Shown: one piece after another, positions 47,169 through 58,999 of the stretch | Layout: each line of letters begins with the position of its first letter | Position numbering within the stretch: the stretch's first letter is position 1 | DNA from: Cokeromyces recurvatus | Taxonomy: Eukaryota; Mucoromycota; Mucoromycetes; Mucorales; Mucoraceae | Assembly: GCF_025118155.1 (NCBI RefSeq) | Contig: NW_026251387.1 | Location: 248,001-312,000 of the forward strand | Reading direction: 5' to 3' | DNA length: 64,000 bases | Program-made: the position numbers and the translations under genes | Notes under the pieces: model-generated | The model's input: the letters and a program-made list of their open reading frames with translations, nothing else | Told to the model about the DNA's origin: nothing | Database searches by the model: none

Positions 47169-48156
47169 ATGCGTTTGTACTAATATAAACAAAAGGAAAA
47201 AAGGAAAAAAAAAAGAGTAGGGAATTAAGGTGTATTACATCAAGGGTGTTCAGGTCTATCAGTCCGATTTTTTTTTTTTAAAAAAAAAAGCTACTCTTCA
47301 TAATAGATAGAAAGAAAGAAAGAAAATCAATGTTTACTTGAATATATAAAGTATAAAATATCCTTTATATTCTCTTTTTTATTTTGTTATTTACTACACA
47401 AGTAATGAAAATGACTAGCTTATATATTATTATTACTTACTATTGAAAGAGGATGCTGTGAAACATTTTGTAATATAAAATATTATAAAAGCTAACAACC
47501 TCCTATTTCAGTAACAAAAAAAAAAAAAAAAAAAAGCTTATTATTTGTATTACTTAATTATACAGGCCAATTTAATCGTATCTGTTTACAAAAGGTATTT
47601 AATTATATTTCACACAAACTTCAAAGTTTTATTTCGTGTTATTTAATAAACAAATTTGTTCCTATTTTAAATATCTACTTTTTTTTTATGACAAATAGAG
47701 GACAGGGAGGAGAGGAGGGGAGTTTTTTTTTTTTTTTCTTTTGTGATTGCTAGGCATTTTTTTTTTTTTTTGATTTTTTTTTCCTTGTTATTGTTATTGT
47801 TGTGATATGAGTACAAAGTATAAACAAACAAAAAAATCTTTTTTTTTTTGCTTTTCTGTTGAAACGATAAGATGCAGGAGGTTCATCTAATGAACGTATA
47901 GGTTACTATTTATAATATACGATGTACAATTTCGATATCGAATCATCATTTTGCGTGTATGTGTGTGTGTGTGTGTGTTTCTTTTAATATCAATGAGTTA
48001 TAGATTATAATAAATTGCATTATAATTAATTAAAATATTACGATAAAGAAAAAAATTATTTACATACAATAAAGATATAGAATGGGAAAGGGAGGGGGAG
48101 GGAATAGAAGAAAGAAGGGTAAAAAGAAAGGTGGAAAAAGGAACTCTTTTTTTTTT
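47169..48156. other. Intergenic, low complexity
   Basis: Holds a T12A10 palindrome (47269-47289), a (GAAA)n-type run near 47311-47325, G-rich and T-rich tracts at 47700-47775 and a (GT)n run near 47955-47979. No gene supported. The 3' untranslated region of the APSES-factor gene should lie at its right edge. Confidence 0.5.
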
Positions 48157-49661
48157 TTAGTCCCAACAAATTTTAAATTCTTGGCTTCCAACCATGACTT
48201 TACTTGGGATATAGCTTTGTTGTATGGGCCTGAAAGGACGAACACCATCATCTTGAGATAAACGTTGTAAAAGAATAGTAGCACTGATAGTATCGATAAT
48301 ATCTTTTTGATGTGTACTACAGCCAAACATTTCAGGTGGTAAACAGCTAGTAAAAGTTTCAGAAAAAGAAGAAGTTGTAGTAGATGAAGAAGACAGATAA
48401 GACCATGATGAGCTATTAGAAGAAGGGCTATGATAGACAGGAGTGATACGTGGTTCTAATGTTGTATGATTGTACGAAGAAAGACCAGAGTCCATATTAT
48501 AGATAGGCGGTAATAAACATCTTTCAGTAGAACTTTGAGTCATATCAAGAGTAGGAAAACAAGGAACAACTCTGAATGTAGGGGATGGAGTTGTTTCAGG
48601 AGATTCCGTAAACGACTTTAATAAAGGCGTCTTGACTTGATTATCGATTTCATGATCTGAAATTAAGTCATTTTGGTTATCTATATCCATCTGTTGTTGT
48701 TGCACGAAATCATGGGACTCTAATGAGTTAAGTAATCTCGAGAGAGACATACTATTATTGGAAACAGTTCTAATAGACTTACTCTTTCTAGCCTTTTTAG
48801 AATGACGAGGAGAAGCATTTACTTTTGAAGATGACGACGACGACGACGAAGAAGAAGAAGAAGAAACAGTTTTTTCACGAGGGGATTTTCTTACACTTTC
48901 ACGTTTGTAAGGATGATGAACTTGACGCATAGTAGCAGTACGGCTTGACATTCCCTTTTGGTTAGACTGGGAATTCCTTGGGTCTAAAAGAAGACAACCA
49001 TATTCAGAATGAGTAGGTTCAAGTACATCATTACTAAAATGAGGGCCAAAGATAGGAACAAGTTCTCTTCGAATAGACCAGGCTGTTCTCTTACAAAGAG
49101 TGTAAGCATATTCATGAGGTATCCTATACAATATAAATATAAAGATAATTTATTTAATGGAATAAGATATAGTGTTGTCTTTTTTTTTTCTTTTTTTTTT
49201 TTACCATGTTCCTTGAATTTTCAAAAAGCCACCACGTATTTTCTTGACCTTTAAGTTAGGATTAGAGTCAACCATCTTGACAATATCAGCCTTAGAATTT
49301 CCTAAGGCTTTCCAGATACCAGTGAAATGGACATAACCTAATTTGAGGACGCGATTAAAAAAAAAAAAGATAAGGAAATTAGTTGAAATAAATATTATTA
49401 AAAGGACAAATTTAATTTACCTGTTTGTCTATCCCACATAATAGGTTGACTATTGATAATATATTCATAAACTAATAATAAAAGGAGAGAATGAGTAAGA
49501 GATGATATAGTCTAAATATGATTTTTACCTGGAATATATCCCCTGGGATCAAGTGAAGTTGAGTACTTTGCCTTTTTGACTTTATTGTTCGTGCGTTGTT
49601 GGTTGGACGAACTGTAAGGTCGGTAATTCAAAGATTCGTTATCAGAGGTATTGTTATTCAT
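48157..49661 (-). CDS. APSES/KilA-N-type DNA-binding protein, Xbp1-like, 427 aa
   Basis: Four exons on the minus strand: 49661-49529, 49471-49421, 49337-49205 and 49123-48157; all phases close. The APSES/KilA-N domain spans about residues 45-150: IINSQPIMWDRQTGYVHFTG, IWKALGNSKADIVKMVDS, KKIRGGFLKIQGTWIPHEYA and VPIFGPHFSNDVLEPTHSEYG. The IRGGFLKIQGTW and FGP wording is that of the Xbp1-like branch rather than Mbp1/Swi4, and there are no ankyrin repeats. In S. cerevisiae Xbp1 is a stress- and starvation-induced repressor of cell-cycle genes; the same role here is inference. The C-terminal ~270 residues are Ser-rich and probably disordered, with a poly-Ser run, basic patches (HSKKARKSKS) that may localise it to the nucleus, many SP/TP sites, and a short conserved-looking end (FRPIQQSYIPSKVMVGSQEF). 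Confidence 0.93.
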
Positions 49662-50927
49662 GATTGAAATTTTTGTTTTGTTTTTAGTTTTTTTTGTTTA
49701 TAAGTTGTAAGAATTCGGAAGGTTAAAACAATAGAAAAAAGAATAAAGTAGAAAGAAAAGAAGTTTTTTTAAAAAATAAAAGTCGTTAATTGTTTAAAAA
49801 GGGATTGAAAAAAAAAGAGAGAGGTAAAAAAAAAAAAAAGAAAGGGGAGGTCCGGAGTCAAAAAAAAAAAATATAAATAAAATATTAAGGGGCTACTCCA
49901 AAAGAGAGAGAAAGTGAGTGAGTGAATGAGTGAGTGAGCGAGTGAATGTGAGAGGGAAAAACAGATACACAGAAAAGAAAGTTCAAATTGAGTAAATAAA
50001 TAAAAAAAAAAAGTTAGGAGGTATTTGCTAATGACAGGAATACAGTGTATTTATTCGAAGGTAATTGTTTAATTTGTACTATTTTGGAGAATGTATAACC
50101 AATTGTCGATCATTCAAATCCACTTCTTTTTCCCTTTTACTTACTTGAAGGTGATATCATTTGATACACTTTAAACTTTTGACTGTTTCATAATATAAAA
50201 TATTTTTTTTTGTGCTATTTGTCTTTTTGTGTGTACTTTATTGTAAACAAATAAATTTCTATACATAATGTTATGTCCTCTAAAAAATCACCCTTAATTT
50301 GATATATGTGAGTATATACATAAATGACTTATTTGTATGTATGACGATATTTTGGTTAATATACATGATATTACCTTTCATTCCATAATAAAGTAAAGAT
50401 AAGATATGTGTGATATTTATTAAATAGTGCTACTTTATTAGCAATTTCTTTTCATAATTTCTGTTATTCCGCCGAAATCTAATCTTGTGCATATCATTTG
50501 CCATACTCATCGTTGTACCATAGACATACTCTCTTTCTCTTGTCATGTAGAAAAGAAAAAAAAGGAAGGGAGAAGGAGGAAGAAGAAAGGGTAACCCTTT
50601 AACCCCTCCATTATTTTTATTACTTTTTCCGTTTATACGTTTCTCCTCCTCCTTCCCCTTAAATTTTTATAATCTCGGTCCCGGTTTTCATAATATACGC
50701 TTCTATACTTTATAATAGTTCATAACAAAATTTATTGTTCTCTAAAATCAATTAAAGCAGGGAAAGTGAATAGTTCAAATAAACTTTTGTTCCCAATTTT
50801 CAATGTCTTTTATAAGAGAATAACGATCAACAAAGTCATTCTTTTTTTTTTCTTCCTCTTTTGATCGACACACAAAATAAATAAGCTTTTTTATTACTAT
50901 TATTATTATATTAAATCATATTCCATG

Positions 50928-50981
<54 letters not shown>

Positions 50982-51068
50982 ATTGCTATTCTGCTTTCCC
51001 CCAAATACATTTAATATAACACACATATTTTCTAATATTCTTTTTATTAAATTAATCAACTTTGTAGC

Positions 51069-51103
<35 letters not shown>

Positions 51104-51669
51104 TCTAAATTTATACAATAACTTCACATACAACAAGTATGTAAATTCTTTTTTTTCAAGGAGAAATATGCATATATAACATATAATATGAAGAAAAAAA
51201 TGTTGATTACATATATAGGGTCCTATAAAGTTACCAAACATAACTTAAATATAACACTTGGGCCATTTATGAATCGAAATAAACTTTTAATACAATACAC
51301 ACAACAACAATAAAAAAAAAAAAAAACTTGTGTATTAGTCAATCTTCGACTAAAGTAGAAAGATATTTACCTTATCCCTCAATCGAAAAACACGCATACG
51401 CACGCACACACACAATAGTGGATGATGTAAGTTATTATAACTGTTCATTTTTACGTAATAATATCCTATCTTTGCTACTCTTTCTGTAACCATACTACTG
51501 TTGTATTACTATAACTCAAGTTTATTACCTCTGCCGTATATATAGTATACCCTAAATTAGAATGATATTCGTTTCGTTTAAGCATATATAAACTATATTA
51601 ATTTTATTTGAATAAATCTGATATAAAGAATGCAATTGACGTGTATGAATAAAGATAGAAACACTTGAG

Positions 51670-51716
<47 letters not shown>
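49662..51716. other. 2-kb intergenic region upstream of the APSES factor
   Basis: No gene supported. It holds a (GAGT)n-like run at 49913-49952, a purine-rich stretch at 50553-50590, T50 at 50930-50979, T-runs near 51071-51098 and T45 at 51674-51718. Confidence 0.5.
50930..50979. repeat. Poly(T) tract, 50 nt
   Basis: Uninterrupted run counted directly. Confidence 0.9.

Positions 51717-51718
<2 letters not shown>
51674..51718. repeat. Poly(T) tract, 45 nt, touching the GST stop codon
   Basis: On the GST coding strand this is an A-run whose first two bases belong to the TAA stop codon, so the transcript carries a genome-encoded A43 directly after the stop. Confidence 0.9.
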
Positions 51719-51720
<2 letters not shown>

Positions 51721-52664
51721 TTGAGATTGCTATATCTTTTTTGTAAACCTTCAATGTATCCTTCATCACCAATATAAGTTTCTTTAACACTAGGACGAGA
51801 AGTAATGCCCTTAAAGAACTCAGCTAATCTGGTGCTGGATTTAATTGCATCGAATTCATAGCCATTCAAATATCTTTTGTTAAAAGCAAAAATACGCATG
51901 ATGAAAGGTGCAATAGCAATATCGGCCAATGAAAACTGTTCACCAAGGAAATAGGGTCCAGAAGCTGATTCTTTTACTAATAATTCATTAAACTTGTAGA
52001 AAAAAAAAAGGAAGTTGTATGATGTTAAAGCTCTTTTCTTTTCTTTCTTTTCTTTTCTTTTTTTTTTTTTTTAGTAATAATAATAATAACTTACGCGAAT
52101 TAAAGCATCATTGGTATTCTTTTTAAATTCTTCAATTGCATTTGCATCAGTGTAATTAGGAATAAGTTTATAAAGTGTTGGTGCAACTTTAGAACCGAAA
52201 TATTCAATAGCAAAGCGAATATTGGCCCGTTTAATAGGTTCTTCGGGTAACAACCTTAAAATAAATAAATAGGTAAATAAATAAAGACTTTTCTTTTTTT
52301 TGAGATAGAATTAAAAGTTATTATTTACTTTTTCTCGGGAAAACGGTCATGAAGATATTCAATAATAACTAAAGATTCAGCCAAGTTTTGACCTTCAGTA
52401 TGAATAGTTGGGACTTTAAGTTCCGGATTAATGTCCTTATACCAAGTGGGTTTATTGAGCAAATCAATTTGAATTGACTCAAAATTCGCTCCCACTTCTC
52501 TCAATGTGATAGCAGCGCGTTGTGCAAAGGGACAGATTAAAGAAGTATACAAAGTGATTTTATCTAATATGATGAATAGGTATCATTTAGTTTGAAAATA
52601 TTTATATATATATATATATCTTGGATTATTTTCTTGTTTTCAAATTATTACCTGTGAAGACCAT
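51717..52664 (-). CDS. Glutathione S-transferase, 227 aa
   Basis: Four exons on the minus strand: 52664-52652 (13 nt), 52563-52329, 52254-52095 and 51992-51717; phases close. The N-terminal thioredoxin fold shows ITLYTSLICPFAQRAAITL; the ICPF motif puts a Cys at the place of the catalytic residue, as in omega/dehydroascorbate-reductase-like and related fungal GSTs rather than the Tyr/Ser classes. ELKVPTIHTEGQNLAESLVI supplies the conserved cis-Pro (VPT) and the glutathione gamma-glutamyl contact (E-S). The C-terminal helical domain includes FSLADIAIAPFI, the N-capping/hydrophobic-staple motif. Likely functions are glutathione-dependent reduction or thiol transfer and stress detoxification in the cytosol; the exact class is not certain. 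It lies 3' of the neutral trehalase on the same strand, with 488 bp between. Confidence 0.94.
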
Positions 52665-53153
52665 TCTATTTAAGAAAATAAATAAATAAATGAATAAAAC
52701 GACGATTTGCTCTCTATTTATATAATGTCGGAGTAATATCCCACTACTACTACTATTACTTACTACTTACTCATATTTATCAGCTTGATTATTAATTATT
52801 GAAAAAAAAAATGATAGGAATACTCTGGCCAATCATGGATAATAAAAGCATCGGCATAAATGAAAAACGATAAAAAAAAAAACTCTTGATTAATAATTAA
52901 AAAATTAATTCGAATAGAAGCTTAGTTATTCAAAAGAATTCATAAAACGATATTTTTTTTTGACTAATGTCTATATATCAAATAAACTTGTATTATTCTG
53001 GAAAAATAGGGAGGGAGGGAGGGAAAAAAACTAATAAAGTATATACATATATTTTTATATGAACAAACTATTACAATTATGAATATGTATACATATATAT
53101 TTTGTTGAATCACAAAGAGTGAATAATAATATGTACACATATTACATATCTTT
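52665..53153. other. Spacer between GST start and trehalase stop
   Basis: Contains the GST promoter and trehalase 3' region. AT-rich, with a GGGAGGGAGGGAGGG run at 53009-53023. No gene. Confidence 0.55.
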
Positions 53154-55809
53154 TTACATGCTTGGTGCATTTGAGGCATCAAGGTAATCGCCATAATTGG
53201 GAACTGGAACAAGCTTCGTATCACCTTCTTTAAGTTGATCAACTGGGGAAGTTATAAAGTTATGATAAATTTCAGGAGATTTAGGAGAATTGATCGATTG
53301 TTTCATCATATCTCTTGTGTCAATCCTAGTTACAACAGCATCAGATTCATTACGAATAATTTCACGAGCAGCAATGGTGGAGACACGACGAATAGATAAT
53401 GCTTCACGTTTTTCTGCTTCAGATAATTTAGAAGTTTCTTTATCAAGCATATTCTTAAAGAGAGTATCAGGATCCGTTAATGCACCTAGCGCTCTACGCA
53501 ATCGCGTATCAAGATAAGAAAGTCCAACTTCGAATGAGGCATTCATCCATCCAAAGCCTTCTCTTGAAACATATTTAAAGTCTACACCTACATTACCATA
53601 TTCTACTTGTACTTGATGAGAAAGGTTAACTACATCAAATTTTTCTGGAACGACACCATTAAAATCGACAAAAGATTTTGTAATACTAGGAAGAGGAGGA
53701 GGAAAAAAAAAAAAAAAGGAAATTAATATTTTTTTTTGTATATACACGTATTTAAATATAAAACAATATACTTACGTATACAAGAAACGATACGCTAAAC
53801 GACCAGCAATATCAGACATACCATAATTATCAAAAGCAGCCCAAGACATAATTTGATGAGGAGCCCAGCCAAAAGGGAAATCCCATTGTCGATTAGGACG
53901 ATCAATCGAGACAGGACCTCGGGATTGTTCTGTACCAGAAACTAAACCACCTTTGACTTCAAATTTATATAGACTCTTTTTCAATCTTTGAGCTTGATCT
54001 TGAGAGGCACAACCTGCCCACATGGGCCAATAAGCCGTAGCACTCTCATAGGTAGTCATCTTTTCTTTGACAGTATCATAATCAAAATAAAGATCTTCTT
54101 TTTCATTCCATAAATAGGTATCTATTCTTTTGCGTCTTAGAGATGCTCTATCTGACCATTCCTCTGCTGTTTGTTTGTTTCCATCAAAATCTTCAAGCTC
54201 ATCATCTAAAATATCACGAATACAATCTGCTATATCCGTTTCATATTTGTATAATAGAGCATTCAAGTCTACAGTCGCCAGGTTAGCACATATACCATCG
54301 AAGCGATAGGTTGTATCATGGCCTGATTCTCTAACAGCACGATCATGTAAAAAGTATTCATCCAGTTCTGGCTCGGAGAGTTGACCCTGATTATACATAT
54401 CATTAAATTCAGGGATACTAACATTATATTTCTCAGCATATTTTTTGATGATATGATCAAAATGAGAGGCCTCTGTTTCAGGTGGGATACCTATACCATC
54501 GGGTCTATAACGAGATAGCATTGTCTTTTTATCTAATCTAGGTTCAGCCATCCATACAGTATGATATTCTTTAATAGCCGACTTTAGTATCTCACGTAAC
54601 CAAGCTTTATTTTCTTCTTCATGGGAGGGGTCGAGATGCTCATATACCTTGATAGCCATGTCAGTTAAGAAGGGAGGTTGAGATCGACTCAGATAATAGG
54701 AACGATTAGCATTTAAGATTTTACCATAATGTTTAATCTCGTAAGCAAAATTTTCCACCATGCCCTTTGCAAGATCGACTCGACCATCTACTAAAAGACC
54801 TAATGATTCAAAATAAGAATCCCAACCATACATTTCATTAAAACGACCACCGGGTACGACGAAGGGGACACCCTGAAAGTCAACGTTTCCACGATCATCA
54901 ACGACTCTCTTCATTGCTAAAGCTAAAATTCCCGGCTTATCATTAATGCTCTTTACATATTCAGGAGTAATGTCCTTGGGTAGATATTGGACATCTAATT
55001 GAAGATTCGGTCTAGCCTCTGCTACCCTTTTATAATAATCATAAATCTCAGTTTCGTCATAAGGAACATAGATTCTAGGCGCAATATTCCTGGTTCTATT
55101 TTTAGGATCAGCACTAATCGATTCGAGACCTACGCCATCAATAGTCCTTGTCAAGTTATCCCAAAAGAGATGACGAATCATTCTTGATAAACGATTAACA
55201 GGATTCTCATTTAGTCTTGCCTCATCCAGGACAACATATTTACGCCCAAAATCCTTTGCAAGAGCAAGTTCTTGCAAGAGATTAGATAGCATATAATTAC
55301 CACGAATTTGAAATCGTTTATAACCTCCAGAATCAGCTGTACCAAGAGACAATGTCTTTGGACCAAGATCATTAATAGTAATTTGAAAATCACCATCCGT
55401 ATCCTCTTGTTCTAAAATATGTGTTAACGTAGCATCCACATCAATTAAAAAACGACGACTTTTGCCTCTATCCTCTATAAATAAATAAATATATACATTA
55501 ATTCAAAAAGAAAAAGAAAAGAGAGAGAGAGAGAGAGAGAATAGTGAAAGCTTTACCATAAGATGCGCGCCTTTGTATACCAGTATTTAAAAACTCCCTT
55601 GTATCTCCTGAACAGAAACTAGTGCCGTTTCTCTAATAAATTACTTGCCTATTAGACTTTTTTTTTTATATATATCCTTCATTTATTTATCGAATCAAAT
55701 TTACCGTATAGGTTCTTGTTCTATGTTTAGGTGCATTTCTTCCAGTAGTATAATAAGTTGAAGGAGGAGCGGTAGGGTCTACAGATTCTCTTCTATTGTT
55801 ATTAAACAT
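53154..55809 (-). CDS. NTH1: Neutral (cytosolic, PKA-regulated) trehalase, 803 aa
   Basis: Four exons on the minus strand: 55809-55705, 55632-55557, 55474-53776 and 53685-53154; phases close. It hydrolyses trehalose to two glucose in the cytosol when spores germinate or stress ends (GH37 fold). Signatures are intact: [15 protein letters not shown] (trehalase 1) and [10 protein letters not shown] (trehalase 2). The N-terminal regulatory arm has two PKA consensus sites, RRES (residues 6-9) and RRAS (56-59), the second like the yeast Nth1 site used for 14-3-3 binding. A calcium-binding EF-like loop, [13 protein letters not shown] (84-96), is typical of neutral and absent from acid trehalases. 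There is no signal peptide. The C-terminus runs ~70 residues past the catalytic domain with further phosphorylatable sites. The second intron interrupts directly after RRASY, so the main regulatory site is assembled from a small separate exon. Confidence 0.97.
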
Positions 55810-57377
55810 GATTAAAGAATAAATAAGAAAAAGAGAGAAGAATAAAAATAAAAATAAAAAGGTTAAAAAATAAAAATAAATAAGAATAAATTTTATTATT
55901 AAGATACCCTTGTGCTTTTTTAGATACTATTCTGTGTTGTGTATTGATTAGTTTAAAGTTATAATTTAATAGGTTTTGCATAATGACGATAAGTACAAAT
56001 TAAGGATACACTTTTTTAAAACTCCGGAACCACGTCCTTTACATTAAAATTCTTGCAATTTTTAAACATTTACTATTTCATTTAAAAAAAAAAAAACTAT
56101 TTTATTATTCTTTTTCTTCATTCTCTATTTGTATATAAAAGTTTTCAAGTGAAGATAATAATAATAATAGAATGTGTAATAAAATATGAATAGATTTTCT
56201 TCAAACCAGAAAAAAAAAAAAGAAATTTAAATCTGGGTTTTTTTTGTAATGACGACATATATACATGTTATAGGTCTCTGCACCTTCATCTATTTAATAG
56301 ACTAAAATACATGTATAAATTTCTTTTAAAGACAAAAAAAAAAGAAAAAAAAAGGGGGGACTTAATCTTCATTATTATCATAGACTCGTAATGACATAAA
56401 TAACAATGATATAAATTAGTTAAATATAAGGCATAAATAAACAGTTAAAAAAAAAAAAAAAAAAAAAAAAGATTTTAAATTAAAACCTTGGAATTTATAA
56501 TATAATATAATGTTTAACTTTAAATAGCCACTAAAAAATAGATATATACACGTTTATGATAACTTACACCTTATCCTCTTTTTATTATGAAACAAATGGT
56601 TACCTTATAAAATGACTGTCATGTACAATACTTAATGCGTGACTTGAAATATGCATAATCTACTCAGGCACACGCAGCTACCACTATGAATTGATTTATT
56701 GAATGGGAAGGGGAGCTTTACTCTAGCACAGGAAACATGTGAAAATAAATTATTATAGTGTGAATTACCTCCATTTATAATATATAAACTATTTCTTTCA
56801 ATGAATAGACATATTATCTAACTAAAAGAATAACCCATTCCTTCCATTCTTTGAATGAAAGTAGTAATTGTACTCCTTTATAATATACATCATGTCCTAT
56901 TAACAATAAAAAGAAATGAAATTCTAAAATTCAATAGTCAACTTCATGTGTGCTTTTTTTTTTTTTTTAATATATACTGTAACATAAAAAGCCATCAACT
57001 ATTCCCACAAATCAGTTTATTTAAATAGAAAACAAAAAGAAAGAAAAAAGGATTATTAATTTTTAGAACAATGAGAACTTTGACAACATATTTGTATACA
57101 ATTGGCAACATTTTCTTTATTGTTGAAAATCAAAATAGTAGGAGTCATTTTTATTAAACTCTCAGTTTAAAAAAAAAAAAAAAAATATTTATACACATAT
57201 AATGCGTTTATTGTTGTTTCCATGACTACTTTTTTATTTGTCGCTTTATAAAATTCCCATTCTTTTTTATTTTATTCTATTTTATTTTATTTATTATTTT
57301 ATTTATTATTTTATTTATTTTTCTTCAATAATAGATAAATTAAAACCCTTTTTTTTTCTTTCTTTCAAGAGTAAATC
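55810..57377. other. Divergent promoter region of trehalase and Sec14-like gene
   Basis: No gene supported. G-runs at about 56353-56358 and AAGGGGAG at 56708 give CCCCT/AGGGG cores of the type bound by yeast stress factors, but they are 0.5-0.9 kb from the trehalase start and weak evidence. (TTTTA)n-like repeats at 57265-57320 lie just upstream of the Sec14-like start. Confidence 0.5.
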
Positions 57378-58999
57378 ATGTCTCCTTCTGCTTCAGCAAG
57401 TACCGACAATAATACAAAGCCTTTACCAGGACATGTTGGGAATTTAACAATCAAGGAAACGGATATGCTTAAAAAGATGTGGGCTCGTCTTATTGATCTT
57501 TTTAAACAAAAAGGTACAGAATATAAAGCTATAGAAAAGAAAGAAGAAACAATAGCAATTAAAAAGAGTGGATGGTTCTCCAAGAAAGAATCGAATACAA
57601 ATGAAAATAAGGACCTGTTTATTGGAGCCACAAAGGATCCTTCTTGGTTATCATTACCGCTCGAAAGGGCATTACCCCTGATTCCAGGTAAAGAACTTCG
57701 TTCCACTTTTTGGAGCATGGTAGCTACAGATAATCCAGATGCTGTTATTCTTCGCTTCTTACGTGCTCGTAAATGGGATTTAGATGCTGCTTATAATATG
57801 TTGGTAAATACACTTCGTTGGCGTTTAGTGATGCGTCTTGATGATATCCTTGCTCTTGGCGAAAATGGTCTTCGGGATGAACTTAATCAACTTAAACCTA
57901 AATTAGGTGATTGCTTTATTACTCAACTCAACTCTGGAAAAGCTTATTTAGGTGGCCCTGATAAAGCAGGACGTGGTATTTGGTAACTATCTATAACTCT
58001 CTCTCTCTCTCTCTCTTTAAAGGCCTCTAAAACTCCTTAACTAACCCTATTTATCATTTTTATTTTTAGTTTTATTAATGTTTGTCTTCATCATAAAGAA
58101 GATCAACCAATGGAAATTATTAAACTTTTAACAATGTACATTATGGAAACTTCTCGTGTTGTTGTTCATCAACCTGTTGAAGCTGCTTGTATTGTATTTA
58201 ATATGGAAGGATTTACACTTAAAAATATGGTGCGTAAGAAAAAAAAGGGAGGGAAAGGAACATATATATATATATATATTTTGGAAAAGAGAGAGAGAGA
58301 GAGAGGAGGCTGCATGTGTGTGATCAAGAAGTATGATTAAGGAAAATCAACAAAAAAAAAGAAAAAAAAATACAAGTGTAACAATTAATATAAACTCTAT
58401 TTTTTTTTCCATTATAGGATTTTGATTTTGTTAAATTTTTATTAACTTGTTTCGAAGCATATTATCCTGAAACATTAGGCTCTTGCTTGATTCATAAAGC
58501 TCCTTGGGTCTTTTCTACTATTTGGCACTTAATTACACCTCTTTTAGATCCTGTTGTCGCTTCAAAGATTCATTTCACAAAGGATGTAAAAGAATTATCA
58601 AATTATGTTGATGTCTCTGCTTTACCTGCTATTATCACTGGTGATAAAGATAAAAAGACTTTAGATGAGTCTATCAAGGTGGATCCAGTTGCTCCTGGTA
58701 CATTAGAGGAACCTACTACTGTTGCTTACCAAGAATATCAAGAAATGATTCACGAATATTTAACTGAAACTGATGAATGGATCAAGACGCAGTCTACAGA
58801 AAATGATAGTAGTATGACAACGATACGTCGTGAATTTGCAAGACAATATCGACTTGCTCGTATTAAGGCTGAATTAGATATTAGAGGTCCTACTAGTTAC
58901 CAAGCAAAGGGTCTTGTCACTATTAACAATGAAGGTCGTATTATACTTGACTATAGTAATGATGGTTGGGTTCCATTGGATATTACTGAAATGGTTTAA
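57378..58999 (+). CDS. Sec14-family (CRAL-TRIO) lipid-transfer protein, 448 aa
   Basis: Three exons: 57378-57982, 58070-58229 and 58418-58999; phases close, and intron 2 has a GTGCGT donor. The CRAL-TRIO N-terminal helical part carries DAVILRFLRARKWDLDAAYNML. The lipid-binding core has GRGICFINVCLHH, VEAACIVFNMEGF, FVKFLLTCFEAYYPETLGSC and APWVFSTIWHLITPLLDPVVASKI, ending with the typical ELSNYVDVSALP. The first ~100 residues (PGHVGNLTIKETDMLKKMW, then a Lys-rich linker) resemble the fungal Csr1/Sfh2-type branch more than Sec14 itself. Such proteins move phosphatidylinositol and other lipids between membranes and stimulate PI kinases. The C-terminal ~120 residues are helical and charged. The divergent neighbour is trehalase. 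Which Sfh class it belongs to needs a tree; the family call itself is firm. Confidence 0.94.

Noticed and set aside
56350..56715. AGGGG/CCCCT stress-response-like cores upstream of trehalase
   Set aside because: Distant from the start codon and easily generated by the G-runs present; kept only as a note in the spacer entry.
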